A stretch of 64,000 nt of DNA from NCBI GenBank assembly GCA_902702965.1, contig CACRXP010000147.1, positions 1,141,137-1,205,136 on the forward strand, given 5' to 3'. The notes under the pieces are model-generated. The model saw nothing but the letters and a program-made list of their open reading frames with translations, was not told where the DNA came from and ran no database searches. Below, in pieces: positions 33,846-46,090 of the stretch. The position numbers were made by a program, and so were the translations under genes. How positions within the stretch are numbered: the stretch's first letter is position 1; each line of letters starts with the position of its first letter. This stretch comes from Spirometra erinaceieuropaei (lineage: Eukaryota; Platyhelminthes; Cestoda; Diphyllobothriidea; Diphyllobothriidae).

Positions 33846-36545
33846 AATACGAAATAACGATATGCACACAATAACATGACCGAATTTCGAATAAGTGAAA
33901 ACCATACGAACTTAGGAAACGACCTAATATTTGCAACTGATTGGGATTCCGCTAGTAACCTGCTTCAACCAGCTATCGCAGAATGTAAAATTTGATCTGT
34001 GTCTTTTTCCGTTTAATCCTCTCTCCTCATACGACACCTAGAAGAAAGCCATGGTTCTTCTGTTCGTTCTCAAGTAGCTTCAGGAAGTGAACACACGAAG
34101 TCTCAGTAAGGCGTAATCTACTGGACAGTCTTTTCCAGCAAAAGGACTTTTTATTTCCGATCGACTGCTTTTTATGAAACGATTCTCGAGTCAGAAAGAT
34201 CTCAATTGGACTCAAGGGCAAATTCAAACCCTCAAAAGCAAAATGAAAAGCGGACGACTAGGAGCTCATCTGGTAATTCCCTCATTCTGTTTGATTTTGC
34301 GGACTTTGTACTAGATTTAAGCATCTAGCTAATTACAAGTGGATTGCGTAAACAGATTGCTTGGTTGAGTTTTAAAAAGTACAGCTAAACAGACTTGGAG
34401 GATTTCTTCCATCATGGGGTTTTAAATAAGCATAACCGAAAGGATTTAATGAGATCAACACTTTTGCCGGCTTACCAACTGCTATCTATTCTTTTTATGC
34501 GGCGCCAAGCAACAGTACGTAAGCTGTCAAAAAGCTTTTGGTTTGATGAAAAGGTTTAAATTCCATCTACTTTCTCAATGTTCTGGTGATTGACACATGT
34601 GCCATTTAAACTTATCAATTATCGATTTTTTGAAATTTTCTCGTAAAATAGTGCTCAGAATTGGGTTGAAAATGAAGCCTTTAGATGACTTTTGATTAAA
34701 TTATAAACCACACCCCGCTGAACCTCATTCCGGGACAGAACGAGGCACAGAAACATTATCTGCACTCGAATTATTTTGGCAAAACCATGAACGCAAGTGC
34801 CTAAGAAAATATTTCTGAATATAGCCGAAACCTCAGTTCGTAATGCACTGATAAGAGTAATTGATTTCAAGCGGCCTGGATTCCAGCGCTAATTTTGCCC
34901 CTAACTTGACAACCAGGTACATTCAAGTTCATATAAATGTCTCTTTTGTTTTGGCATCAGAAACAGGTCATATTTTAAGAAACTGCTGACGACAAACTCT
35001 CAATTTGTTGACTACTTTCTGGTGTCACAAAGGTGAGCTCCTAACTTGGTCAGCAGAATCGAGGGAAATTTAGGCACTCTAACTATTCTGGGGCATTAGC
35101 ATTTTTCCCGTTAACGTCATAAAAAACAGAAAAATTATAAATACCTGGTAAACTTTATGCAAGAACTTATTTTCTGAAGGCGACATTTTTTCCGCAAAAA
35201 AGTGCATGAAGCAATTTCGTAAGTCACAGTGGCTCGAAAAACTATTTTGTTCTTTTGTCGACCACACCATGCTCCGAGTGGGAGGGATGATGGAGATCCG
35301 CTGACTCTGCACATTCCCTGGCTAGCAGGAGCTTCTCATTTGAAGCAGGTCTTGGCGGCACAGATGCACTTTTTGCCGAATGAGTCGCTCATCTCCTTCG
35401 CGTCTGTTGCAATCAGCTAGAGAGTTTTATTGGTGAGATTAGCACCACCTGAGCAGGCGACCACACCCTTTGGCGATCGGCGTCATAGATGCTGACACAC
35501 ATCTTGGATTTTTTGCGTGCATTTAAGATGGAATATAGGTATGACGTTTTGATGCGACGGTTTACCCGCAAAAGTTAAAACAGGGTTTTAGGTGTGTAGA
35601 CATGTCGAATTTCGTGGTTTCTAAAATTTACTGATGTCCCTGGCAACAGTAAAGGGAGAATTCATTTCCATGAAATGGGTGCTTCAAGTGGAAATGGATT
35701 TTAAGAGGTGATTTGTGCTAAGCACACAAATAAAACGGTAGACTGGAGGAATATTGTGTGTTCTAGATTCCAAACATCGCGCACTTCTGGATTAAACGGG
35801 CTGTTCAAAATACATGCATCACGATTGGTGTTACAAAATGTAGTCATTGAGTAATTCTTCCCTTTATAAACTCGGTCAGTGGTTAATTAAACATTTTAAA
35901 CCAGTTCCCCTAGTCTTGCTGTTAATGCACCCAAAGACGCCTGTTCATTTGCAGATGGTCTCAGGACTCCAGTTACATTGGTTAAGAATATGATAATAAG
36001 GGACATGAAAACCTATTCCTACATCCGCCGTTGGGTAAAATGCGATTAGCTAATTTGTGGACATGTATGTGTAAATGTTCGGATTTGCGGTGTCCGTGGA
36101 AACGCCTAGGTAAGGCGTGAGAAAAGGAACATCCCCGTATTGCGGCGACCTGCGCTAAATTTCAGGAGGATCGATTATTCCCGCTTTCAGATCCTAATAC
36201 AAACCCTAAGCCCCATCACAAACTCAACCCGGATCTTCACCCTTACCATATTCTACCTTGAATTTAGGGCAAAGCCAATGGAACGTTTTAAGGGCATGAT
36301 ACTGAGGGACATCTACCTCTGAGACCTTGAGGTTAAACTGTCCCAAAAGACGTGTGGGTGGGATTTACACCGTGGTAAATGGCCCGCCGATCGGGGAAGT
36401 ACTACACACAGTTACGAATAGGGCATCTACATCAAGTGAAATTTAAGAGCGAGTATGAGAAAAAAACAGGCTGTTTCGAAGAAGGGAACACGATGGCTGA
36501 AACATGAGCGCTGTTTTACTGTCCAACTCACTACACTAAACTGAT
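33846..36545. other. No gene recognised
   Basis: Only short, overlapping frames. No repeats shared with the rest of the window were noticed except a weak CCCTAA-like patch near 36,190-36,240. Confidence 0.35.
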
Positions 36546-36590
36546 TCTGTCTGGGGCGATGGATTCAAGTGCGAATCCGAAACGTCGGGG
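36546..36590 (+). ncRNA. Hammerhead-like motif with perfect helix II but broken core
   Basis: Helix II GGATTC (36,561-36,566) pairs exactly with GAATCC (36,573-36,578), followed directly by GAAAC-GTC (36,579-36,586). The upstream core should read CTGANGA but reads GGGGCGA, with at least three invariant bases changed, so it should be inactive. Confidence 0.5.
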
Positions 36591-36964
36591 GAATGAAGTT
36601 CTTGTTGCTGCGATAGTATCTCCCTCCAGAGTGCTTTCTGCAATTCGCCCTTCCGGTTCCACTAAACTGTGTTTTGTGGGCGCCGTTGTACAAAGGCTAG
36701 CAGATATGTCCACGGAGAGATACGCTTTCCGGAAAACGATCTGAAAAGGACAGTACATGTCCTTTCTGAGATCTTTTATAATTTACAGCATAGGGATGTT
36801 GCCTGTGTACTTAGACTACTAAAATTTACTCCTCATAGTTTGTAAATGAGGAGTTCATTTTCTTAAAAACGGTGCCTTTTTATAAACGGATACTCCGACC
36901 AATTTGTCAACACATATCACCATCAAAAGAAGAAGAGGCGTTCACTGGGAGGGCTTTATTGGAG

Positions 36965-37010
36965 ATCCGACGTTTCGAGTAGTTGATTCGTCTACTCATC
37001 TTCAGAGACT
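36965..37010 (-). ncRNA. Hammerhead ribozyme motif, intact core and perfect helix II
   Basis: The minus strand reads GTCT, CTGAAGA (37,005-36,999), T, helix II GAGTAG / CTACTC (six Watson-Crick pairs) with loop ACGAATCAA, then GAAAC and GTC (36,976-36,969), then GGAT. CTGAAGA satisfies the CUGANGA core. Helix I can form four pairs, two of them G-U. This is the best-formed motif in the window. Confidence 0.82.
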
Positions 37011-37144
37011 GGAAAGTCCAGCACACAGCTCCCCTTATATGGTGCACTTTGCTCAATAAGTGGCCCGTCAATGCCGCCTATGTAGCTGCATCCAACCCAG
37101 CATGTTACCGTGACCTGAATCGCCTACGTCGGCAGCGGGGATAG

Positions 37145-37215
37145 CAGCAGTGGCTTACGCAGCTTCGAAGTCACTTCACTTTTTCATTCTTATCGTGGAA
37201 ATCTGTCAAAGCAAG
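37145..37215 (+). repeat. Dispersed repeat, copy 1 of 2
   Basis: GCAGTGGCTTACGCAGCTTC through TTCATTCTTATCGTGGAAAT and CTGTCAAA matches 38,364-38,435 with few differences. Here it lies in the centre of the PLE inverted pair. Confidence 0.8.
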
Positions 37216-37394
37216 GTCTTCACGGGGGACAGTCACGGCGCGGGACAATCGGGACCGTCAGTCATCTCCGCGGCCGACAGGGACGATTCAAGTCACGGTG
37301 ACATGCGGGTTGGATGCAACCGCACAGGCGGTATTGGAGGATCACACATTGAACAAAGTGCGCCGTATAAGGGGAGCTGTGCGCAGGACTTTCC

Positions 37395-37441
37395 AGTCTC
37401 TGAAAATGGGTAGACGAATCAACTACTCGAAACGTCGGATC
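37395..37441 (+). ncRNA. Hammerhead motif, core mutated
   Basis: CTGAAAA (37,400-37,406) differs from CUGANGA at the invariant G. Helix II GGGTAG / CTACTC still pairs at six positions with one G-U. GAAACGTC lies at 37,429-37,436. This is the inverted partner of the motif at 36,965-37,010, probably inactive. Confidence 0.6.
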
Positions 37442-37741
37442 TCCAATAAACTCCTCCCAGTGAACGCCTCCTCTTCTTTTGATATGCCACCTGGGAATCG
37501 CATTTTCACTACTATTGACATACCACCATCCTAGGCGAGGGAATTGATAGAAATGGAAGCGTTAACATTTTCACATATATACCAATTCCTTGTAAGGATG
37601 CTTATGCGTTAACCGTGACCAAACTACGGCTTTAGTGCACAAGTTAATGGATGTAAATCATCACTAATGTAAAGAGTACTTTTGGTTAAATAAAATGAAG
37701 TTGTCGCACGCCTGCATACACGTAGATTCAGAGGCAAATGC

Positions 37742-38137
37742 ATGAGGAATGCAAGGGCGGTTGGAAACGTATACAACGAATCACATGTCAAAGTGACTGC
37801 TGAGAGCAGAAAAAAGGGCACCAGGAAGCTCCTTCTCAAAGCCCTTGGTGGACACACGTCACGTGGAAGATACAACGCAGCCTTTAAAGTCCTGCCTCGA
37901 GCAACGACTGGGCACCTCCCACGCTATTCACGTGATGTGGCTCACACCCTCCGTGGCAGAAGATTGGGTGGCGCAATTAGTCGCCTTTTGACGATGCCAG
38001 CGAAATGGCGAGGTCCAGGAGACAGGCGAAAGTGGATGGACGCAATCGCCAAATTGCCTGTCAAACTTTTTGAATTTACTCTCAAAACCTGTCCCTCCCT
38101 CTTATTGCCGTCCCTCTGCCAGGTCCCACCCATATGA
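37742..38137 (+). CDS. Unrecognised 131-codon open frame
   Basis: The frame is basic (many R and K), with a stretch MPAKWRGPGDRRKWMDAIAK near residues 80-99. No domain, signal or membrane segment is seen. The opposite strand is also open over much of it (37,942-38,208), which is common in GC-richer repeat sequence. It lies between two repeat copies at 37.15 and 38.36 kb, so an unknown repeat-borne frame is more likely than a host gene. Confidence 0.15.
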   Translation: MRNARAVGNVYNESHVKVTAESRKKGTRKLLLKALGGHTSRGRYNAAFKVLPRATTGHLPRYSRDVAHTLRGRRLGGAISRLLTMPAKWRGPGDRRKWMDAIAKLPVKLFEFTLKTCPSLLLPSLCQVPPI

Positions 38138-38363
38138 CTAAATACTATTCCATGCTGTGAAAGCGCAGTCAGACCTGGCGCGATCCAAATGCAATCACAC
38201 GCGCTCACCTCGTCTCAGCGCACCAGGCCCATTCGTCGATCCGATTAACACTGCTGAAAACTTCTCCCCAGCTGTGAGTCTCCAGTTATTTCCTTTGATT
38301 TGTGGAAGTGTTCTGGTAAATGGACCCCCATACTCACTGATAAGAACCATTTCTTGAAGAGCC

Positions 38364-38435
38364 AGCAGTGGCTTACGTAGCTTCGAACTCACTGCATTTT
38401 TTCATTCTTATCGTGGAAATCTGTCAAAACAGAGT
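38364..38435 (+). repeat. Dispersed repeat, copy 2 of 2
   Basis: Matches 37,145-37,215 (GCAGTGGCTTACGTAGCTTC, then TTCATTCTTATCGTGGAAAT). It lies just left of a foldback element. Confidence 0.8.
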
Positions 38436-38486
38436 CATCACTGCCGGAGGTGGGCATGGACACAGAGACCGAGAATCCAAGACATT

Positions 38487-39297
38487 TCAGTCACGTCAGG
38501 ATGCCGGCTTTTGGATGAGCATCTTTTCCGCCGTCTGTAGAAACTGCAATTTCTGAAAAACGACTAATTAAATAACAGGGATTTTTCCTGCTGATATTCT
38601 GTGCCCAAAAATTCATTTTGTCTCTTATACTCATCGGACATCAAATTATGTTTTTTTCAAAATGTTTACTTGAGGTGTGAGTATCTTTCGGTTTTTTACA
38701 ACTTTTTAAATTCTCCAATAAGTTTTCGCCTCACCAGCCGTCAAAATCCTGTTCGGGCTTTTAACCTACATGCCGTATGCATTTCATCAAAAGAATATCT
38801 CACATTTCTCTGCGCTGTTAAAAACGATGTCATGAAATTGCCCAATGGAAGTGAGTCGGGATGCGTACGTTATAACAAGCATTTGTAAACGTTTTGATGC
38901 GATGATTTATCAAAAGAATCTTTCATGGTCTTATAAATCACATGGTTATAAACTTTCTAAAACCATAAGATACTGTCTGTTTAAGTGGCGAGTTTGAGGA
39001 AGACGTGATTTATTATCAAACGAATACAAGAGGAGATGTTTTTGTATAAGTTTTCCGTATAATGTGCCCAAATTTATGTGGGCACGGAGAACCAAAGGGA
39101 CAATTCACGTTATTCAAGTAGCCCTTTCCGCAGGCTGCAAACTTTGCGGATGGCCGTAAGGAAGCTCATTAAAATACCGACGTTCTGATATTACCAAAAT
39201 GCTCTAGGACTCCTTTGCTTGTGAATAGTATTGTAATCCGAGTTGGATAACATTTTCGAGTCGAAAACATATTTCATGAGATAGCGCACCTACCCTG
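38487..39297. mobile_element. Foldback element, left terminus missing
   Basis: It starts within the left arm (GATGCCGGCTTTTGGATGAG), passes through the centre and ends with the right terminal block CATATTTCATGAGATAGCGC and ACCTACCCTG. The arms are more diverged than in the copies at 46.8 and 54.1 kb, and the flanking TA is lost on the right. Confidence 0.55.
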
Positions 39298-41865
39298 CGG
39301 ATTGTTTCCTATTTCAAATAAACAAGAGAGATAAGTATGCGCTTTATTTTAAAACTAACTTTTGACATCTTCGACAAAAAGGCCTCTATTCACTGTGGCC
39401 AAGAGATAAAGTAACAAATTGTGCAAGAGTCATAATGTTTGCATAAATACTGTACGCCTATTATGGGGACAGCTCGGGTTTCGATTTCTGCATTTTTGTC
39501 TCTTTGCACGTATTATGTCGTGCCAGAAGGAGCGATACAGAATACTGATATGTTGATGTGCACAAAAGATGCGTCCGCAGCCTGGGGGCATGGGGCGGAA
39601 AAAATTCGCAGCCATTCATTCAGGGTGGGCGGGAACGGAGAAAATATTCAGTATTCAATCAGCGAATCGCATGGCCGTTGTGAAATTCTCTTTTATTATT
39701 ATACCAATTAAAACGGGATAAGAAATGCCGGCAGCAGAAAAGAGCATTTTGGGCGCACAATTCGGCGTCACCATATCTTTTTTAAGAAATATAAGAGAAG
39801 GATAATAATCAATGAGAGGGAGGATGCAGGCATCTATGGATCTTCAGACTAGGGATTGAGGTGTGCGATAGGAACCTAAACGACGAATACAATGAAGATT
39901 TTCATGAATTTTAGGGAAAAACGATTTCAATTTGAAGGGCGTAGAAAATATTTGATGTCAAGGTAGCTCTAAGTTATCAAAAAGAGGATAGCCCGTTGTG
40001 AAGAATATCCAAGGATTCAGGACTGGGCGTTCTTTACAATGAGAAAACTCTCTGGGCCGATTTGTGATTATTGTGTAGAAGATCATTTCCCAACGACCAT
40101 ACTGAGACATGGTCCAGGCCATCCTTCAGGAAACTGGAGATGTGTCTGATTATTAACAGAATGACCAACAATTATATCATCTGCTTACTCAAACAGACAG
40201 TCATTTAGCAATCTCAAGTCATCATTGTTAAGGAAGAAGAGGTGGGGGGATTAGACGGAACCTTGAAGAACTCCAGAGTTTTTCGGAAGAACCGTACGTT
40301 TCCGCTCACCAGATTGGAGGAGTTGAGTGTGGGAAGTAAACTACTCACCATGTCCAGAGACAGCCTAGGCAGAAGAGCTGTACGTGAGTGTTTTTCGCAA
40401 GGAGGAAATGGCGTGGGACAGTACTGAGGACGGGAAGGTGGCCAAAAATTGGTCATGCGTAAGCACGGCAGCCCCTGTCTAGGTCTCTTATGGCAGACTG
40501 GACCACAAGAGCAACAGCGTCTAGGGTACTACGCCTGACCTTATATGCAAATTGTGAATAATCGAAAAATAGGAGGAGAACGGTACAATACTATCCAAGA
40601 ACACTAATTCAGAATACCTCAATTGTGCAGATGAGCGAGCAGTTGAACGGAAACATTAAAAACCAACATAAGTAAATTTCTTGGGGAGATGACTGATTCT
40701 TTCTGTACGCCGGGCGTCATGAATCTTGGACTCCATGAAGGACATGTTAACAAGTTGTATCAAAACAGTGGCTATCTGAAAATAGCGAAATTTTGGGAGA
40801 AATGGGGAGACACCATCCGGCCCGATAACTATTAATCCACGGATCTTTTCAAAGTGTTACTTTGCTATTGCCGCGGACACAGGTGGGAAGACACATAGTA
40901 GCAGGGAAATATCATCTGGGTGAGGGTTGAGTCATTGAGGGCAAATATAAAATTTAATATCATTTAAGGAGCCTAAGTCCTCATCAGCATGTGCCAGCTT
41001 GCTAGATGGCAAATGAGGCGCTTAAGATTCCTCTAAATTTCAGTAGAGGAAAGAGGAAAAGGAGGCGCAGAATAAGAGGCAGACAGCTGACCAACAAAGA
41101 GGTCGCACCGTCCGACAGCCTCTATCTTTCTTTTTGTTTGGGCGGCAGCGTCCTTTCGAAGAGTGCTTTTTGACATCTTGAAATTTTAGACTGAGACTTT
41201 GCATTAATACCAACTGTCATAAGGCCTCAATTGCATCATGAAGTGGTTGAGAGGACTTTATGCTACCGTTCCTCGTTTACAAGAGGTGTGCAACTTATCC
41301 TTACCTTTTGATGCGCGCAGAGTTTTGGGCTCAGTGGAGAAGATCACCTCCTTGTCCATTATTTAGCCATGGTATGAGTTACCAACTTCTCAGTTCATTT
41401 AAGACAACTTACAAAAAATATTGTTTGGGAAGATTCCTTGCTAGACCATCCGTTCATGTTGTTCTCTTTAGTGGATTCCCTCCTGGCTTTCTAACGAAAT
41501 CAATATGGTAGTTTTCATTTACACAAAACATAACTTCACAGGACCCCATGCTCCGGTCATTGGTCCTTCTTCTAGACATTGAGGTAAAACAAAATGCATA
41601 CCAGGAATTGTTTCTGTTAGCATCTTCGTTAACGAAGTGAAGACAACTGAAAGGTCTCAGTGATAGAGTTTGGGAATATAGCAAGGGATATTTCTGACTT
41701 GCTTTTAGCCGTTTTTCAGTGATGCGCTTGAGACTTGAACTTGCTGACTCATTGCTGACCAATGCACAACAGTCTGGACGGATTTCAGGTCCATCATCCC
41801 AAGGCAAAACTGCAGTTTCCGTCAGTGAATACACGACTTGAGGGATGTCGGGGAGAAAATGCAGG
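39298..41865. other. No gene recognised
   Basis: Frames of up to 90 codons without recognisable domains; some overlap on both strands (40,214-40,456). Confidence 0.35.
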
Positions 41866-42052
<187 letters not shown>

Positions 42053-42366
42053 TTTAAAGCATACAAGGACAGCAGGATTTAATGGTACCAGAAAATTTCG
42101 CGACGGCTTCTCAACTGCAGCCTGTTGTTAAATAACACAAATACCAAGTGAGAAAGTACAGACGCTTGAATTTCGACAGATAAAATCAGTATTAGTCTAC
42201 GCGCAGTATACGTTGAACTTGCTGTTTTATATTGATTTTCTCTGTCGAAATTCAAACTTATCTACCTTCTCACTTGTTATTTGTGTTATGCAACGACAGG
42301 CTGCAGTTAAGAAGCCGTCGAGAAATTTTCTGGTACCCTGAAATTCTGCTGTCCTTGCTCGCTTTA
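42053..42366. mobile_element. Inverted-repeat element inserted in or beside a microsatellite
   Basis: The left arm (42,053-42,192) and right arm (42,227-42,366) are about 140 bp each, imperfect reverse complements, sharing GGTACCAGAAAATTTC, CGACGGCTTCT, ACTGCAGCCTGT and GAATTTCGACAGA. The spacer is about 34 bp. There is no coding. The left side borders a GAT array and the right side is followed by another GAT/GGT/GGC array at 42,395. It belongs to neither the TA-flanked foldback family nor the telomere-like family. Confidence 0.8.
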
Positions 42367-42394
42367 AGTTCATTCCGGGGAACTACTGCTTCAA

Positions 42395-42451
42395 GATGAT
42401 GATGATGGTAGTGGTGGTGGTGGTGGTGGTGATGGCGGCGGCGGCGGCGGC
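42395..42451 (+). repeat. Compound GAT/GGT/GGC microsatellite
   Basis: Four GAT units, then GGT repeats, then about seven GGC units. Confidence 0.95.
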
Positions 42452-42654
42452 AAGACGGTTTGCCCAGATAAAAGATGCCTCAGTCTCAAAAGTACCACTG
42501 TACTGAGTTTCGTGCGTATCTGGTTCCACAGTTTTTGCCTCACCAAGGTCCGAAAATGAAAAGAAAATTAAGAAACTTCTCCCTCGTACAGAGGACCAGT
42601 GGACTGCATGTCATCCCCTCGACGAGATCTGGAACAGGGCCTTGTCCTCATGAC

Positions 42655-42750
42655 GTCATTGAAGCGTTCGATTTGATCAACAGAAGCGCCCTCCTGGATG
42701 CTTTGGGAACAGCTGATATGCCCTCGAAATTCATGAACTTGGCCGTGTTA
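42655..42750 (+). pseudogene. Fragment resembling a reverse transcriptase motif A region
   Basis: The translation HDVIEAFDLINRSALLDALG followed by MPSKFMNLAVLAG resembles the motif A region of non-LTR reverse transcriptases (K/A-FD-x-VN/D-R-x-x-L). It precedes, and is distinct from, the full relic that follows, which has its own motif A near 44,585. No YxDD was found nearby. Confidence 0.4.
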
Positions 42751-43224
42751 GCCGGTGTGTTCCCGAAGATAGATACTACCTAGCGGTTATACTCCGGTGG
42801 CAACCTCCATCAGCGGATCAAACTGAATAAGGGTATCCGCTGTCGTGTCCCCATAGACGGAAAATGTGCTTTGGTTCCCATTATCCTTTCCCTCTCCTGG
42901 CATTCTGAAAGTCCTACGCAGAGGACGATATGCAATCCCGAGGCGGTCCAGCCTAACTTGGGTCACTCTTTCACCAAACAAAACTCTGACCCATATTGGA
43001 GATTGGCAGCCGTCTGAGATGTACCAGCCGCCCATTCCAGGGATATCACTGCTTGCTCCCTCGCGGGATGAGGGGCTTGAAAAGGTGCCCGGAACAAATG
43101 TCAAGATCACGTGAGATGCACACAGACCGTTGCTGGCAAATGTACAACTCACGGACGAAACGATAAGACGAGCAACAACCCAAGTCACCTTTCCCCCCCC
43201 CGCCCCACCTCACAGGCCGCTTAT

Positions 43225-46090
43225 GTGACTCTGCTCACTCTGGTATCCTGCAATGTTCATTTCCTATTAGACAACCCACAAAGTAACCGACCGGAAAGAA
43301 GGATGGCTCTTTCTGACCCAGAAATGGCATGCCTTAATGTGGACGTTGCTGAGCTCAGCAACTCAGCAGAACACACCCCACCTCCCTTCCAAATGGGGAG
43401 GGTGGGTGCCGACTACACCTCTGGAGCGACGCAACCATAAAGTCACCCCCACCATCCATGACGATATCCTGCAACGACTGCCCTGTCTGCCGCAGGACAT
43501 CAATGACCGCCGAATGACATTACCCCTGCCTCTTCGGGGAGCTAGATTTGTTACTATCCTCGCCGCCCAGGTTTCGCCAATAACCAGTTCCGATGAGCCG
43601 AGGAACGAATTCTGCGAGGACCTGCACGCTTCCTGAAGTCAGTGACTTCAGTGGTCACGTTGTAACAGACCACGCTGCCAGGGGGAAAGTAGCGCATCCC
43701 CATAGAATTGTTGGACGCAGTGACAACGGCCGGACACCATCTTCTCCTGACCAATACTTTCCGCCTTCCAACGCAAGAGCAGACAACCAGAATGCACCCT
43801 TCAATCCACGGCCTGCTCGCTAAACTAAACGGAAAGCAAAAAGCCTACGTCAAACGCAGAACCGACGCCAACAGTGTAGTCTTCTTCGGACTTCGCTGAG
43901 GAAAATGCTGCACGGAGGGATAGACAGCAAGGCGGAAGAAATCCAGGGGTACGCGGTCTGAAACGAAACGAAGGGCATCTTCGTCCCCCATCAAGATAGT
44001 CTACAGATCCTGCACCAGCTGCACCGCGACGATCCTCACTTCGACAGAGCAATAGCCCTTAAGGCAAAATCGCAAACTGTGAAGCGTTGGGCTGAGAGCC
44101 TCAGAATTGCTCTAAATTGCCCATTCGCGATCGGTCGACTCCCTTCAGTGAAAACGGACAACCACTTGAGCCTCCCGCCCATCCTTACAGAAACAATCAG
44201 AGCCCACACCAGTTGTCCGGCGTGAAAGCACTTAGATCCAACACGATCATGGTGGCTACCGCCCGGTGAACACACTTGCAGCGATACTCCAGGAGATGTG
44301 ACGCCAATGACAAAGACCTCTGGATTTTGAGGACGTAACAATCGTCCATCCCTAAAAGCGGACAGGGAACCGGCAACTCTGCAGCGAACGCTGAGGCCTT
44401 TCCTCCCTCAGCGCTGCAGGTAAAATATTTGTTCTCCTCAATCGCCTGAACACCCACTTGGAAAAAAGATCATCTTCCGGGAAGCTAGTACGGATTCAGA
44501 AGAAGCTCCAGCACCATCTGTGTGATCTTCGCCGCCGACCATGAGAAATGCCAGCAGAGTCGGATGCATATCCACACTACCGCCGTGGACGTAAAGAAAA
44601 CCTTCGGCATGATTAATTATTACGGACCTTAGAAAATTGCACAGAGATTCGGTTGTTTTGGGCGTTTTGTGCACATAGCGCATCAGTTCCACTACGGCAT
44701 GTTGGCGCGCGTCACCGACAGCTGGCCAGTCTAGTGACTAGTGGAGTAAAACATGTCCACGTACTCGCTCGTACCCTCTTCAGTATCATATTCGTTGCGA
44801 CGCTGGTGGACGTCTGTCGTTATAAACACCCAGGGTCAACACCGTCTACAACACCGACGGCCAGCTTCTCAATACCCAAAGCATGGGGACCCCAACGCTT
44901 CTATCCACGACGACTGCCTACCACCTGCTCTCCGCGGAAGACTTTCCGCTCAGCACCGCGATAGGGGCAGATACGCAACCGAGCACGAATCTCTTTGCCT
45001 CTGATTGCGCAAATTCCGGCTGATCAGCAACACGGACAAGACAGCGGTCGTGTATCGGGCGTCACCCAAAGTCAAATACGTCTCTCAAATCATCTTCAGC
45101 GGCACGCGGCTCAAAACTGTGGACATTATCGCAAGCAGCATCAAAATCACCGACGAGGCGGCCCACCGGATCTCCAAAATCAGCCGGACTTTTGGCCCCC
45201 ATCTGAAACTGTCCCAGACATAACACGAAACTCAAAAAATGCAGGCCAGTAGCCCTTACAACCCTATCATACGGGACGGTGACACAGACCGTCTACGACG
45301 ATCTAACCAGGAAATTCAACCGCATCCACACCAACTGTCTCCAACGAATACTAAGGCCGTGAAGATAATAGACCAGAATCCTCAACATCCACGCCTTACT
45401 GAGGCAACTATATCTGTACCTGAAGAGCCATCCCGTGAGTATAGACAACAAGCGTCCATCAAAGCGTTTCCTTCACGGCGGTGTTTTCAAGGTGACTTGT
45501 CGACAAAATAGACAATATTGGCGACACAAGCACAGTCTGCGGAGTTTCCTCAGGCATCCACAAGTAAATTCAGCGACCGTGGAAGACTCCGATCAGGGCC
45601 GACCTGACAGGAGAAAAGCAGTCAAGACTGGATCAGCAATCTACAAGTACAACTGGATCGATGTTGCCAAAGCCAAACGAGCGACTCGCAATGCTCAAGC
45701 ATCTTTGACCGACAACATCAACACTCAACCCCTCCCACATGCCCACGCTGACAAAGAGTATTCTGCGCAAGGATTGGCCTCGTCCGACATCAGCGGACCC
45801 AACGCAACAACAATAACAACAAAAGCTATCCCATCGTCATCCCTGCAGCAACTCCCACGACGGCAACAACCGTTATCATCACCAGCAATGTGGACTCAAA
45901 CGTAACCTCTCCCCACCACACGCGCCGTTCTGCCTGGTCTCTTACGAAACCATCACTTAGGGACTGTGGAACGGGTGCCTGGAGCAATAACATGCGCCCA
46001 CCGCACCGGCATCAAGTGGGCACATTCAGTCGCCGCATTGGTCTGCCCCGCCACATGCGTACCCATGAAAACCTGCTGTAAAATACTATC
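43225..46090 (+). pseudogene. Non-LTR retrotransposon (endonuclease, reverse transcriptase, C2H2 tail), dead copy
   Basis: Following the reading across frame breaks gives a complete order of parts. The first is an AP-type endonuclease (NPQSNRPERRMAL, RLPCLPQDINDRRMTLPLPL, SPITSSDEPRNEFCEDLHA, TDHAA, LLLTNTFRLP; 43,270-43,790). A linker follows (KAYVKRRTDAN; KRWAESLRIALNCPF..LPSVKTDNHLSLPP). The reverse transcriptase has GNRQLC-like and AGKIF-like patches near 44,370-44,430, YGFRR near 44,490, FAADHEKCQQSRMH, a VDVKKTFGMIN motif A region, HYGMLARVTDSWPV and TLFSIIF. After that come NTDKTAVVY, GTRLKTVDI, DEAAHRISK, PSKRFLHG and KAVKTGSAIYKYN. The end is GTFSRRIGLPRHMRTHE, a C2H2-finger remnant. 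At least eight shifts or stops are present. The exact clade is not determined. Confidence 0.88.

Larger units (their letters stand above)
36920..37482. mobile_element. Inverted pair of PLE terminal sequences with hammerheads
   Basis: The left arm (about 36,920-37,135) and right arm (about 37,275-37,482) are imperfect reverse complements. They share ACTTTCCAGTCTCTGAA, GTAGACGAATCAACTACTCG, AAACGTCGGATCTCCAATAA and CCTCTTCTTTTGAT. The arms keep blocks resembling the motif-side part of the 21.2-21.4 kb pair and of the PLE at 1-2 kb. The roughly 140-bp centre contains a block (37,145-37,215) that recurs at 38,364-38,435. The hammerheads in the two arms read outwards, away from the centre. Confidence 0.75.
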
